The notes below the pieces were generated by a model. It saw only the letters and a list, made by a program, of their open reading frames with translations, ran no database searches and was not told where the DNA came from. Shown piece after piece: positions 33,574-43,214 of a stretch of DNA of 64,000 bases; within the stretch, counting starts at the first letter, position 1; the number at the start of each line of letters is the position of its first letter. The translations under genes were made by a program, and so were the position numbers. The DNA is taken from contig JACJNV010000121.1 in NCBI GenBank assembly GCA_014695175.1, positions 1 to 64,000 of the forward strand. The letters are read 5' to 3'. The DNA comes from Microcoleus sp. FACHB-DQ6 (lineage in GTDB: Bacteria; Cyanobacteriota; Cyanobacteriia; Cyanobacteriales; Microcoleaceae).

Positions 33574-36500
33574 CTACTTAATTGGAATGTCGATGATAAA
33601 TTCAGTGCCTTTACCGGGTTCTGAGAAGCACTGCAATTTGCCGTTGTGTTTTTCAACGACAATTTGGTGCGAAATTGATAAACCCAAACCTGTGCCTTTA
33701 CCTACGGGTTTTGTGGTAAAAAACGGGTCAAACAAACGCACAATCTGATCTTCGGGAATGCCCATACCGTTGTCTTTGATCCGAATTAAAATGCTCTTGT
33801 CCTCAATCGTTTCAGTTTGAATGGTAATAGTAGGAGAGATAGAATTTGCGGTGTCTTTTGCTTGGCTGCTGCTTTCTTCCAAGGCGTCGATCGCATTCGC
33901 CAATACATTCATAAATACCTGATTTAACAGTCCGGGATGACAGTTTATTTGCGGCAGTTCTCCGTATTCTTTGATCACTTTAATGCCCTGCCATTTTGCC
34001 TTGGCTTTCAGCCTGGTGTTCAACATTAACAAGGTACTTTCTAAACCTTCGTGAATGTCGGCAGTCTTGATTTTAGCTTCGTCTGCCCGCGAGAAATTGC
34101 GAAGAGTTTGAATAATTTCTACAATGCGCTCGCATCCGGTCTGCATCGAGCTGAGCAATTTGGGCAGGTCTTCTGCTAGAAATTCTAAGTCTATATCATC
34201 GGCTTGTTGCTGAAGTTTTGCTGGGGGATTCGGGTACTCTTCTCGATACACCTGTACGATTTCTAATAAGTCTAGAACGTAGCCTCGGACGTGGCAGAGG
34301 TTGCCAGCGACAAAGCCAACTGGGTTGTTAATTTCGTGGGCAATTCCTGCTAGCACCTGTCCAAGGGAAGACATTTTTTCGGTTTGTACTAACTGCATTT
34401 GAGTTTGCTGCAAGTCGCTCAAAGCTGTTTGCAGTTCTTGGGATTTTTGCCGATCGCGATCGGCGGCGGCGGCCCGTTCTTCCTCAACTCCGATCGCCCC
34501 GGCAATAATTCCGATCAGCTTGCAGTCGGCTTCTGTGGGCGCGATCGACTCGGTGTTGACAACGCACACCGCACCCACATAATTGTCGCCCAGCCGCACT
34601 GCTTGTCCCAGATAGCTTCGCAGTTGGTAGCGGATGACAGCGGGATCGGTTTGGGCGTAGATCGTGTTCTGCAAGTCAGGAATTGCAACAGCCCGATCGC
34701 TTCCTTTGCTGCATACGTCGGTGCAGATGTGGCCCTCGGCGCGATCGACCAGCGGGTAGTCCGGCGGCGCTTGCCAAGTCCCGATCGCGCGCAGCAGACC
34801 GCCACCGACGCGGCTGTAGATGGCGCAGCTTCCGCCCAAAAGCTCGCCGGCTAAGGATGTCAGACGCTGGATGTTCTCAGCGGCGTCGGTGGTGAATCCC
34901 AAAAAGCACTCGTTGATTTTGCTGAGGCGGTACTCTGCTTGCCTGCGCGCCGTCATGTCGCGGGAGTTGATCACAATTCCTTTCACAGCGGGGTCTGCTA
35001 GCAAGTTGATGCCGACACCTTCAAGAAAACACCAAGAACCGTCAGCGCGCCGGAAGCGACCTTCTAGGGCGATCGGATCGCCTGGATTTGCCATCAGTTT
35101 TTCGCCGTCGGAAATCACCGAGGGCAGGTCGTCAGGGTGGATCAAATCGAGAGCAATTTTACCGGCGAGTTCATCGGGTTCGTAGCCTAAAACTCTTTCT
35201 ACAGAAGGGCTTTCGTAAACAATGCGACCGCTGGCGTCGAGAATAGTAATGATGTCGGAACTGTTGAGAATTAGCGATCGCCACTTAGCCTCATTTTGAA
35301 ACAAAGCTGACTCGGCTTGTTTGCGATCGGTAATATCCTCTACCATTTGCAAAATAAACTGTGGCGTTCCCTGACTGCTGTCGATGACAGAGGCGCTGAG
35401 GCGTCCCCACCTGATGCTGCCGTCTTGGCGGAGGTAGCGCTTCTCGATTTGATAAGCTTCGCGGGAGCCCGCGGCCAACTCTTGGCGCAACTGGCGCGAA
35501 ACTTCTGCGTCTTCCGGGTGCGTGCAGTCGTCGAGGCCGACACCGCGCAGTTGAGCTTCCGAGATCCCCAGCATAGCTTGAAATGCCGGATTAGTGGCGA
35601 TCGCAACACCTTCGAGGGTAGCGACTACCATGCCGATCGCAGCGCGTTCAAAAATTGCCCGAAACCGCTGTTCGCTGTCTCGCAAAGCTGCATCCGCTGC
35701 CACTTCCTGGGTGATGTCCCGCCCTGCGACTGCCAAACCTTTGCGCGAACCGTCGGGGTTGAACAGCGGCACTTTCCGCACTTCAAACAAATTGCTGCCG
35801 CCTGTGGGCAAGGAGACAATTTGGCTGCTGGAGGTAAGAGTGCCTGCTTGCCAGGTGGTTTCGTCGGTTTCCTGCCAAGTTAGCAGGATTTCTCTGACTC
35901 TGGGATCGGCGGCGGCAGCGAGTTCGGCAGTAGTTTTGCCCTGGTAGTCTGAGGTTTCCCAGCCCAAAAGTTGGAGGGCGCAGTCGTTGGCAATCAGCCA
36001 GCGCCCCTCGCTGTCTGTGAGGTTGATCGCGTCGGGCACGGCGTTAATCGCGGTTTTCAACCAGTATTCTTGATTTCGCAGGGCTGCTTCGGCGCGCTTG
36101 CGATCGGCGATTTCGGCGACGGTTCCTTCGTAGTAAAGGAGTTCGCCATGTTCGTCGCGGACTTCGCGCACGTTTTCCGAGATCCAGGTAGTGCTGCCGT
36201 CTTTGCGGCGGACGCAGGACTCAAACTCTTTCAGGGAGCCATTTTTGCTGATTTCTGCAATGAAGGAAGCGCGGCGGCCGCGATCGGCGTAAAGGTTTTT
36301 TGCCGAACATTTTGCGATCAGTTCTGAGGGGGAATCGTAGCCGTACATTCGGGCGAGTGCCTGGTTGGCGCTGAGGTAGCGCCCGTCTGGGGCGGTTTGA
36401 AATATGCCTTCGGTGGCGTTTTCAAAGATGCTGCGGTATTTTGCCTCGGCTTGTTTGAGGGCTTCTTCTGCTTGTTTACGATCGGTGATATCAGATTGGA

Positions 36501-36915
36501 CGCCGATGAAGTGGGTGACGAGCCCGCTGCTGTCGCGCACCGGCGAGATGGTGAGTTCGTTCCAGAAGGCGGTGCCGTCTTTGCGGTAGTTTTTCAGAAC
36601 TACTTTGCAGTCATGCTGCTGTTTCAGGGCCACGCGGATTTGATCGACGGCAGCGCCATCGGTATCCGGGCCTTGCAGGAAGCGGCAGTTCCGCCCGATT
36701 ATTTCGCTGCGATCGTAGCCTGTAATCCGCTCGAAAGCCCCGTTGCAGTAGACTATAGGCTTGTCCGGCCGGGTAGCGTCCGCGATCGCGATGCCGTTGC
36801 TGGTAGCTGCCAGGGCGCGATCGTACAGGCGAAATACTTCTTCTATTAAATTCGGTGTGCCGCCAGTACGAGTCGGCGATAGCGTTTCAGAAGGAATGCT
36901 TATATCTATCTGCAT
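33574..36915 (-). CDS. LOV-multi-PAS-GAF sensor histidine kinase (blue light)
   Basis: 1113 residues. The first PAS (about 30-150) is a LOV domain: G-R-N-C-R-F-L-Q-G with the flavin-reactive C77, N-Y-R-K-D-G-T-A-F-W-N-E-L-T-I, and F-I-G-V-Q-S-D-I-T with the photoactive Gln. Four further PAS/PAC units follow (about 155-275, 280-405, 410-535, 538-660), then a GAF domain (about 670-820), a coiled linker, a HisKA with A-H-E-I-N-N-P-V-G, and HATPase_c (L-A-N-A-I-D-A-L, D-N-G-M-G-I-P, G-T-G-L-G-L). No membrane segments. It should sense blue light through FMN. No partner regulator is adjacent. Confidence 0.92.
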   Translation of the reverse strand: MQIDISIPSETLSPTRTGGTPNLIEEVFRLYDRALAATSNGIAIADATRPDKPIVYCNGAFERITGYDRSEIIGRNCRFLQGPDTDGAAVDQIRVALKQQHDCKVVLKNYRKDGTAFWNELTISPVRDSSGLVTHFIGVQSDITDRKQAEEALKQAEAKYRSIFENATEGIFQTAPDGRYLSANQALARMYGYDSPSELIAKCSAKNLYADRGRRASFIAEISKNGSLKEFESCVRRKDGSTTWISENVREVRDEHGELLYYEGTVAEIADRKRAEAALRNQEYWLKTAINAVPDAINLTDSEGRWLIANDCALQLLGWETSDYQGKTTAELAAAADPRVREILLTWQETDETTWQAGTLTSSSQIVSLPTGGSNLFEVRKVPLFNPDGSRKGLAVAGRDITQEVAADAALRDSEQRFRAIFERAAIGMVVATLEGVAIATNPAFQAMLGISEAQLRGVGLDDCTHPEDAEVSRQLRQELAAGSREAYQIEKRYLRQDGSIRWGRLSASVIDSSQGTPQFILQMVEDITDRKQAESALFQNEAKWRSLILNSSDIITILDASGRIVYESPSVERVLGYEPDELAGKIALDLIHPDDLPSVISDGEKLMANPGDPIALEGRFRRADGSWCFLEGVGINLLADPAVKGIVINSRDMTARRQAEYRLSKINECFLGFTTDAAENIQRLTSLAGELLGGSCAIYSRVGGGLLRAIGTWQAPPDYPLVDRAEGHICTDVCSKGSDRAVAIPDLQNTIYAQTDPAVIRYQLRSYLGQAVRLGDNYVGAVCVVNTESIAPTEADCKLIGIIAGAIGVEEERAAAADRDRQKSQELQTALSDLQQTQMQLVQTEKMSSLGQVLAGIAHEINNPVGFVAGNLCHVRGYVLDLLEIVQVYREEYPNPPAKLQQQADDIDLEFLAEDLPKLLSSMQTGCERIVEIIQTLRNFSRADEAKIKTADIHEGLESTLLMLNTRLKAKAKWQGIKVIKEYGELPQINCHPGLLNQVFMNVLANAIDALEESSSQAKDTANSISPTITIQTETIEDKSILIRIKDNGMGIPEDQIVRLFDPFFTTKPVGKGTGLGLSISHQIVVEKHNGKLQCFSEPGKGTEFIIDIPIK

Positions 36916-37327
36916 GAGTTTCTATAAATTGAGTTTATTGTAGAGATCCCGACTGGCAGCACACCCTAGAGTTTAACAGAATTGCCTGTTTTTCACAGGC
37001 AGAAGTTAGAAGGCTATTATGCAGAATTGGGGCGGTAAATCCTACCTGAAAAAAATCTGGCTTCCCTCGTTTTTTTCCTATTTGCTTCTGCCTTGTGCCT
37101 TCTACCTTCATCAAAGGAATCCTACTTGTTAATTTATAATAGCTGTTCCCGGGATCACTCTATCTTTGGTATGGTTTACTTGGCAGGGTTTGGGCGGATT
37201 ACAAGTTCGGCCATTTATTTTTACGATTGAATCAAAATAAGATGCCCGCAGTCTCTATTGAAATATTTTGAATAAAAGACCTAGGACTTAAACGATTCAA
37301 ACTCTTCTCATAAAAAAACTGGAAAAA
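36916..37327. other. intergenic region
   Basis: 412 bases. GCCTG-TTTTTCA-CAGGC at 36985-37001 is a short hairpin. The rest, including a pyrimidine-rich run at 37065-37110, shows no gene. It must contain the promoter of the LOV kinase. Confidence 0.4.
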
Positions 37328-37987
37328 TTAATTTTGAACAAACACAGCAAGTTCTGAAATATCGTCGATCGCGAAAGTCGGTTCTAGGGCGAGACACTGA
37401 GCGCGATCGCCATATCCGTAAGCCGCCCAACAAACATCTACCCCAGCATTTTTAGCAAACAGCAAATCAATCGCTGTATCGCCAACCATTAAAATTTGAC
37501 TGTTATCCAAGTCCGGGAACAGCGGTTTAATAATTGAGTGAAAAACCGCCGCCTCGGGTTTCATAATCATTTCTCCGTTGTCACCTAAAATTAAATCAAA
37601 AAAACTGTGAATCTTCAATTTTTGCAGTAACGAATTCACAAAACTAACGTGTTTGTTGCTAAAAACTCCCAAGCTCAATCCCGACTTGCGCGCCAACTGC
37701 AAGACTTGCTTTGTCCCGGTAAATAACTCTACCTGCTTTTCACCTTCCGTCCGATAATAAGAGCGGTAAGTTTCCACCCATTCAGGAATTGCGCTTTCCT
37801 CGATCGCCGGATGCAGGATTTTAAAAGTATTTGGTAAATTGATGCCGATCGTACCTATAATAGTATCAGCAGCAGGCGGGGCAATATTGTAAATTTCAAA
37901 AGTTTTGGTAAAGCAAAATACAATAGCTTTGTGAGTAATTGCCAAAGTGCCGTCGAAGTCAAAAATAATTAACTTGTACTGACTCAT
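37328..37987 (-). CDS. HAD hydrolase, phosphoglycolate-phosphatase-like
   Basis: A 219-residue HAD superfamily IA protein: motif I D-F-D-G-T-L-A (residues 9-15), a helical cap (about 20-85), motif II G-V-F-S-N-K (about 107), the motif III lysine in M-K-P-E-A-A, and motif IV M-V-G-D-T-A-I-D (about 167). The likely substrate is a small phosphorylated metabolite such as 2-phosphoglycolate, but substrate cannot be told from sequence. Transcribed alone. Confidence 0.82.
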   Translation of the reverse strand: MSQYKLIIFDFDGTLAITHKAIVFCFTKTFEIYNIAPPAADTIIGTIGINLPNTFKILHPAIEESAIPEWVETYRSYYRTEGEKQVELFTGTKQVLQLARKSGLSLGVFSNKHVSFVNSLLQKLKIHSFFDLILGDNGEMIMKPEAAVFHSIIKPLFPDLDNSQILMVGDTAIDLLFAKNAGVDVCWAAYGYGDRAQCLALEPTFAIDDISELAVFVQN

Positions 37988-38097
37988 ATTATTTAATTTT
38001 TTCTATATAGCAACCGGGGTTTTCCCTCACATAATAGCATTATTAATCTTTCCTTTCCCAATTTTAAGTATAATTTTTCAACATTCAAGAGGTCAAC

Positions 38098-38862
38098 ATG
38101 AGTGTCACCGAAAAATCAGAAATTATAGCCACAGATTTCCCAGACCACACTCAATTACCAGACTCAGACGGTACTTTTGTAAAAAATTTTCAAGAACACC
38201 CTCAAAGCATCCTGTTAACAACATCAATTAGACCGATTTTAGAGCAAGTTCATCGGGACAGACAATACTGCATCGGTCAAGATTCCGGTATTTATTGGCG
38301 GGTGGCCCTACCCCCGGAACCGCCAGAAAGAGGAGCCGAAGCACCTGATTGGTTTTACGTGCCAGACGTGCCGCCAACTCTTGACGGAAATCTGCGCCGT
38401 TCCTATGTAATGTGGCGGGAATTAATGCCGCCTCTGATTGTACTTGAATTTGTTTCTGGCGATGGCAGTGAAGAAAGAGACAGGACTCCTCGCCAGGGCA
38501 AATTCTGGATTTACGAGCGGATAATTCGACCTGCTTTTTACGGCATTTATGAAGTCACAAAAGCACAAGTTGAAGTTTATCATTTGGTAGAGGAGCGCTT
38601 CGAGTTAGTCCCACAAAATCAGCGCGGACATTACCCGATCGCACAAATAGGAGTGGAATTAGGCATTTGGCAAGGGGTTTATCAGGGCGTAGAGCTGCCT
38701 TGGCTGCGCTGGTGGGATGCTTCCGGGAATCTGCTGCCGGCGGCTGAGGAACGGGCAGAACAAGCCGAATTGGCTGCAGAACGAGAACGACAAAGGCGCA
38801 TAGAAGCTGAGTTGCGAATTCAAGCTTTAGAAGCGCGTTTGCGAGAGTTAGAAGGCGAGTAA
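38098..38862 (+). CDS. Uma2 family endonuclease-like protein
   Basis: A 254-residue protein of the Uma2 (DUF820) family, PD-(D/E)XK-related and greatly expanded in cyanobacteria. It has W-F-Y-V-P-D-V, P-P-L-I-V-L-E-F-V-S-G-D-G, Y-E-R-I-I and L-G-I-W-Q-G; the C-terminal 50 residues (E-E-R-A-E-Q-A-E-L-A-A-E-R) form a charged coiled coil. Its biological role is not settled. It is intact, unlike the relative at 10834. Confidence 0.85.
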   Translation: MSVTEKSEIIATDFPDHTQLPDSDGTFVKNFQEHPQSILLTTSIRPILEQVHRDRQYCIGQDSGIYWRVALPPEPPERGAEAPDWFYVPDVPPTLDGNLRRSYVMWRELMPPLIVLEFVSGDGSEERDRTPRQGKFWIYERIIRPAFYGIYEVTKAQVEVYHLVEERFELVPQNQRGHYPIAQIGVELGIWQGVYQGVELPWLRWWDASGNLLPAAEERAEQAELAAERERQRRIEAELRIQALEARLRELEGE

Positions 38863-38867
38863 TTCGA

Positions 38868-38899
38868 TTTTAGATTTTAGATTTTAGATTTTAGATTGG
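38868..38899. repeat. heptamer repeat (ATTTTAG)4
   Basis: Four tandem ATTTTAG units directly after the Uma2 stop codon. A related ATTTTGG run is at 49633-49665. Both are seven-base units, as in the other tandem repeats of the window. Confidence 0.6.
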
Positions 38900-39155
38900 G
38901 GATGACTGATGATTATCGGGATGGGGTTCTTCATAAGTTATTCGCAATTATTCAATTCTTCAATCAAAAAGCTAAATTCCCCTCAGTCGCAGGTTCCGGT
39001 AGAGACACGCCAATTCAGTGTCCCTAGGAATATCATGTGCTGTAAAAACCCGATCGCCTAGCAGCCTCCTCAGAAACGATATAAACATTCATCGGTTATT
39101 ATCAAAAATTTGCGTATATTAACTTAAGTATTGCATCACTTTTTGTGTAAGTCCT

Positions 39156-40964
39156 ATGGCACTAATTGTTCAGAAATATGGCGGAACCTCGGTTGGCACA
39201 GTCGATCGCATTTTGGAAGTAGCCAGACGAGTAGTAAAAACAGCACAGCTCGGCAACTCTCTGGTTGTCGTACTTTCGGCGATGGGCAAAACCACCGACG
39301 GTTTAGTTAAACTCGCCAAGGAAATTTCCCCAAATCCCAACAAGCGGGAAATGGATATGTTGCTTTCCACTGGGGAACAAGTCTCGATCGCACTTTTGAG
39401 CATGGCATTGCAGGAAATGGGACAGCCCGCCATTTCCCTCACCGGCGCCCAAGTCGGCATTGTCACCGAAGCCGCCCACACCCGCGCCCGGATTTTGCGA
39501 ATTGACCCGAATCGGCTTGAAAGCCAGTTAAAAAGCGGTAAAGTCGTTGTGGTTGCTGGGTTCCAAGGTATCGCCGATGCCGGAGAATTGGAAATTACCA
39601 CCTTGGGCCGTGGCGGTTCCGACACAACCGCAGTAGCCCTGGCTGCAGCGCTGCGGGCCGACAAATGTGAAATTTATACCGACGTGCCCGGAATTCTGAC
39701 TACAGATCCGCGCTTGGTTGCCGACGCCCAATTGATGGACGAAATCACCTGCGACGAAATGCTGGAATTGGCGAGTTTGGGCGCAAAAGTCCTCCACCCG
39801 CGCGCTGTAGAAATTGCCAAGAATTACGGCGTGCCGCTGGTAGTGCTTTCTAGCTGGAGTGACGCCCCCGGTACGCGGGTAGTGTCCCCACCCCCGAAAC
39901 TTCGGCCTTTGGAGGGTTTGGAGCTCGCAACAGCGGTCGATGCGGTGGAATTTGACTTAGATCAGGCGGGGGTGTCGCTGCTGCGTTTGCCCGATCGCCC
40001 CGGCGTAGCAGCGCGGTTGTTTGGTGCGATCGCGCAGCAAAACCTCGATGTAGACTTAATTATTCAGTCAATTCATGAAGGAAATACTAACGATATTGCC
40101 TTCACCGTGACGCGAAAATCTCTGCAACAAGCCACCGCCGTTGCAGATGCAATTATCCCCTCCCTCGGCAAGAATTCTCGCCCAGAATTGGGAGAACCGG
40201 AAGTGAAAGCAGAAGAGCGGCCAATAGCTAAAGTTAGCATTGCGGGTGCGGGAATGATCGGTCGTCCGAGGGTAGCGGCGCAGATGTTTAAGACTTTAGC
40301 GGATGCGGGAATTAACATTCAAATGATTTCTACATCCGAGGTGAAAGTTAGTTGTGCGATCGATGCCGAAGATTGCGATCGGGCAGTTGCCGAACTCTGC
40401 AAAACATTTGAGGTTGCCAACTCTCCTATTGGGCTGCGTTCATCTTCCCAAAAACCGCCTGCAGTCCGCGCCGTTGCGTTGGATCTCAATCAAGCGCGTC
40501 TAGCAATTCGCCAATTGCCCGATCGACCCGGAGTAGCAGCAAAACTGTTCGGACTTTTAGCCGAGGAAAATATCAGCGTAGATACAATTATTCAGTCGCA
40601 GCGCTGCCACAATATCGACGGCATATTAACTCGCGACATTGCATTTACCGTAGCACAAATTGACGCCGAAGCTGCTAAAAATGCCCTCGAAAAAGCCGCC
40701 CCAGAATTCGGATGGGGCGAAGTAGCAGTCGATACACAAATTGCCAAAGTTAGCGTCGTCGGTTCCGGGATGGTAGCGCATCCGGGAGTAGCCGCAAAAA
40801 TGTTTGAAGCGCTTTCTCGGCAGCAAATCAACATTCAAATGATTGCAACTTCCGAGATTAAAATTAGCTGCGTTGTGGATGAGGAACAAGCCGTAACTGC
40901 TTTGAAGGCAATTCACGCAGCCTTTGAACTTGCCGGCACCGAAAAAATCCAAGTTCCCGCCTAA
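39156..40964 (+). CDS. lysC: aspartate kinase with four ACT domains
   Basis: A 602-residue enzyme phosphorylating aspartate, the first step to lysine, threonine and methionine. The kinase domain (1-245) has [24 protein letters not shown] and Y-T-D-V-P-G-I. The C-terminal half holds two ACT pairs (about 265-415 and 435-595), each with L-P-D-R-P-G-V-A-A and a later I-Q-M-I-(S/A)-T-S-E. The duplicated regulatory region is typical of cyanobacteria and implies feedback by lysine and/or threonine. Confidence 0.95.
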   Translation: MALIVQKYGGTSVGTVDRILEVARRVVKTAQLGNSLVVVLSAMGKTTDGLVKLAKEISPNPNKREMDMLLSTGEQVSIALLSMALQEMGQPAISLTGAQVGIVTEAAHTRARILRIDPNRLESQLKSGKVVVVAGFQGIADAGELEITTLGRGGSDTTAVALAAALRADKCEIYTDVPGILTTDPRLVADAQLMDEITCDEMLELASLGAKVLHPRAVEIAKNYGVPLVVLSSWSDAPGTRVVSPPPKLRPLEGLELATAVDAVEFDLDQAGVSLLRLPDRPGVAARLFGAIAQQNLDVDLIIQSIHEGNTNDIAFTVTRKSLQQATAVADAIIPSLGKNSRPELGEPEVKAEERPIAKVSIAGAGMIGRPRVAAQMFKTLADAGINIQMISTSEVKVSCAIDAEDCDRAVAELCKTFEVANSPIGLRSSSQKPPAVRAVALDLNQARLAIRQLPDRPGVAAKLFGLLAEENISVDTIIQSQRCHNIDGILTRDIAFTVAQIDAEAAKNALEKAAPEFGWGEVAVDTQIAKVSVVGSGMVAHPGVAAKMFEALSRQQINIQMIATSEIKISCVVDEEQAVTALKAIHAAFELAGTEKIQVPA

Positions 40965-40971
40965 TCGAGGT

Positions 40972-41017
40972 TTGTAGTTGCGCTTCAGCGCCGGCTGGGA
41001 CTCAAGCGCAACTACAA
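40972..41017. repeat. inverted repeat TTGTAGTTGCGCTT after lysC
   Basis: TTGTAGTTGCGCTT (40972-40985) and its exact complement (41004-41017) enclose 18 bases. It lies just after lysC and could act as a terminator-like structure, but without a T tract; the sequence has the look of a dispersed repeat. Confidence 0.6.
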
Positions 41018-41050
41018 GCTTCAAAAGTTCATAGGACTTACGCACTTCGA

Positions 41051-41092
41051 CCAAATAAACCGGGTTTTTCCAAAAAACCCGGTTTATTTGGG
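41051..41092. terminator. strong bidirectional hairpin
   Basis: CCAAATAAACCGGGTTTTT pairs with AAAAACCCGGTTTATTTGG around a two- to three-base loop. It sits inside a unit that begins AGGACTTACGCA at 41033, so hairpin and MITE-like end are combined. It probably stops transcription from lysC. Confidence 0.55.
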
Positions 41093-41199
41093 CTCGAAGG
41101 TGCGTATTTTCTTCCCTCAAACCCGGTTTCTCGTCCTCGATGTGTAAGTGCTAAATGTGTTAGCATAAAAAGAGTGAGCGACTTAATGAATTTAATCTT

Positions 41200-41610
41200 A
41201 TGACTCTAGCAAAGGAACAAACTACTGATAGCAGTAGCAACAGCGGTTTATCGAATTTCCGACTCACTGTCGAACGTCTGCTCGAACTTTTAGATTTAGA
41301 AGAAGAGGATGAGTACGGGATTTTGAGACCGACTGAGTATGCTTTCAGAACAGCGATGAAGTTAGTTGTAGAAGCCTATGATGTTTTGGGTGATAATTTT
41401 CCTAAAGCATCCACTGCTACAGACGAGCTAGGTAGTATCAGACTTGCTTGGCAAAATGTAAATGCCGATCGGAGAGTACGCTTGTTCTGCCCGCATAATG
41501 CTGATGATAAAGCTTACATTTATCATCAAAAGAGTGAGGAATATGGCTCGGAAGATATTACTTCAGCAGCAACCTTAGCCCATTGGCTAGAGTGGTTTAA
41601 TAAGGTATGA
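41200..41610 (+). CDS. unknown protein, first of a two-gene pair
   Basis: A 136-residue acidic protein. It starts with a short polar tail, then helices (L-T-V-E-R-L-L-E-L-L, Y-A-F-R-T-A-M-K-L-V-V-E-A-Y) and a beta-rich end (G-S-I-R-L-A-W, R-V-R-L-F-C-P, K-A-Y-I-Y-H). Similar pairs occur in other filamentous cyanobacteria as far as I recall, without assigned function. The next gene, 178 bases on, has the same strand. The layout (two small soluble proteins, patchy genes around) could be a toxin-antitoxin-like module, but nothing in the sequence proves this. Confidence 0.65.
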   Translation: MTLAKEQTTDSSSNSGLSNFRLTVERLLELLDLEEEDEYGILRPTEYAFRTAMKLVVEAYDVLGDNFPKASTATDELGSIRLAWQNVNADRRVRLFCPHNADDKAYIYHQKSEEYGSEDITSAATLAHWLEWFNKV

Positions 41611-41787
41611 CCGATAAATATTCTCGGAGGGAATCAGATGTAGTCCTAAATATCTAATGATTCATTACAGTGGCAAGTAAAATACCAGGTAGCTCCTATA
41701 TTTCTTGTAAAAGACTCTTATAAGTGTGAAAACGTGTGCTATAATAGTTATTATTCGTGAACAGAGTTTATCCGCTCTGCTCTCCGA

Positions 41788-42195
41788 ATGATATGTTATA
41801 ACGAACAACTTATGAGTACGAAATATCAATTCAATACTTTACCTGACAGTGCTATTGTCTATAGAGCTTTACTCCGTCGTCAATGGATTGACGAAGCAAA
41901 TTTAGTTGTATCTTCCGCTTATTTACTGCGAGCAAATGAACCCGGTTTATCGGTGACAATTGCCAGTGTTTGTTCCCCCGAACAATGTGCAGCAAAGTTC
42001 AACAATTGTTTTGGAGTTGCTAGTCTGCAAGTAGGACAAATTCGTGAATTAGGTTTAGATGCAGTACCTGATTCAGCATCCCACGCTCAGATTGTCGGTT
42101 TACCTCAGGTGAAAGATGATCGAAACAGAGCTGAAAGATTGGCCGATTTGTTAGCACAGCGATCGAGCATCGTATGGCAACCTTCGCAAACATAG
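41788..42195 (+). CDS. unknown protein, second of a two-gene pair
   Basis: A 135-residue protein, or 127 if the second methionine (41812, MSTKYQFN) is used. F-N-T-L-P-D-S-A-I-V-Y-R-A-L-L-R-R-Q-W-I-D leads to a short beta/alpha domain with A-S-V-C-S-P-E-Q-C and a C-terminal helix (R-N-R-A-E-R-L-A-D-L-L-A). Small, soluble, not recognised. It has no good ribosome site at either start. An orphan cytosine methylase converges on it 56 bases away. Confidence 0.6.
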   Translation: MICYNEQLMSTKYQFNTLPDSAIVYRALLRRQWIDEANLVVSSAYLLRANEPGLSVTIASVCSPEQCAAKFNNCFGVASLQVGQIRELGLDAVPDSASHAQIVGLPQVKDDRNRAERLADLLAQRSSIVWQPSQT

Positions 42196-42251
42196 CTTAG
42201 CAAGTGAGCTGATCAAATCCGGGTTAAAACCCCTGATAATGCTGGGCGGTT

Positions 42252-43214
42252 TCAACCGCCCAGTATTTCTTTGGCGATCGCCTCCACAACCGGCACACAC
42301 ACCGAATTCCCAATTTGCTTGTAACTTTCCCCCGCACTCGGATAACTCTTAAAATCTTCAGGAAAACCCATAAGACGGTAACATTCCTTCAGCGTCAACT
42401 TTCTCACCATATCTTGCTCAGGAATGTAGATAAAAAACCTGCCCGATGTTTCTTGCGAAGGAATTGTGGGATGCACTCCATCTACCGAATAAATGCGATT
42501 AGGCTGTCTGTGAACTCTTGATAAATGTTCTGTATTCGGCCTCACGCCAGTTTTCCAAGTACCTTTATTTCTGTAACCTACAAACAGAAGTCCCGAATCT
42601 TGCTTTCTCGGAGACTCAATTAAAGTATACTCGGATTTGTCCAATATTTCAAAATCCCCTGTCTCGTCTAGAAATTCCCTGAGTTGCACAGGAAACTTGC
42701 TTTTAAGTCGAGAAAAATTGAATTCTTTACCTTTAGTTGCAATAATGAATATTCTTTCACGATGTTGAGGAATTCCAAAGTCTTTAGCATTCAACATTTT
42801 GTGATTCACGCTGTATCCCAGCTCTCTAAGACTAGCAATAATTACTTTTAATGTATTTCCCTTGTCGTGATGGATTAAGTGCTTGACATTTTCGAGAACA
42901 ACTACTTGAGGTTGCTTTATTTTGATAATTTTACAAATATCCAAAAATAGCGTACCTCTAGTATCTTCAAAACCTAGCTTTTTGCCACAGATGCTAAAAG
43001 GTTGGCACGGAAACCCGGCGACTAAAACATCAAAGTCTTCTAACTCGACGGGATTAATTTTACTGATATCTCCAAAAGGAACCTCACCGAAATTATCCGT
43101 GTAAACTTGTCGGCATTTGCTGTTAATCTCGCAGGAAAAAACGCATTTAAAGCCAATTTTTTCAAACCCTTGTCTGAAACCTCCTATTCCTGAAAACAAA
43201 TCTATAAATTTCAT
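42252..43214 (-). CDS. DNA (cytosine-5-)-methyltransferase, orphan
   Basis: A 320-residue C5 methylase with motif I F-I-D-L-F-S-G-I-G-G-F (3-13), motif IV G-F-P-C-Q-P-F-S (catalytic Cys about 71), motif VI V-L-E-N-V-K (about 115), motif VIII Q-H-R-E-R-I-F-I-I (about 155), a target domain (about 180-270) and motif X G-N-S-V-C-V-P-V-V. It is complete. No restriction gene is adjacent. The target cannot be read from the sequence. Its A/T-rich bases and flanking unknown genes suggest transfer. Confidence 0.93.
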   Translation of the reverse strand: MKFIDLFSGIGGFRQGFEKIGFKCVFSCEINSKCRQVYTDNFGEVPFGDISKINPVELEDFDVLVAGFPCQPFSICGKKLGFEDTRGTLFLDICKIIKIKQPQVVVLENVKHLIHHDKGNTLKVIIASLRELGYSVNHKMLNAKDFGIPQHRERIFIIATKGKEFNFSRLKSKFPVQLREFLDETGDFEILDKSEYTLIESPRKQDSGLLFVGYRNKGTWKTGVRPNTEHLSRVHRQPNRIYSVDGVHPTIPSQETSGRFFIYIPEQDMVRKLTLKECYRLMGFPEDFKSYPSAGESYKQIGNSVCVPVVEAIAKEILGG

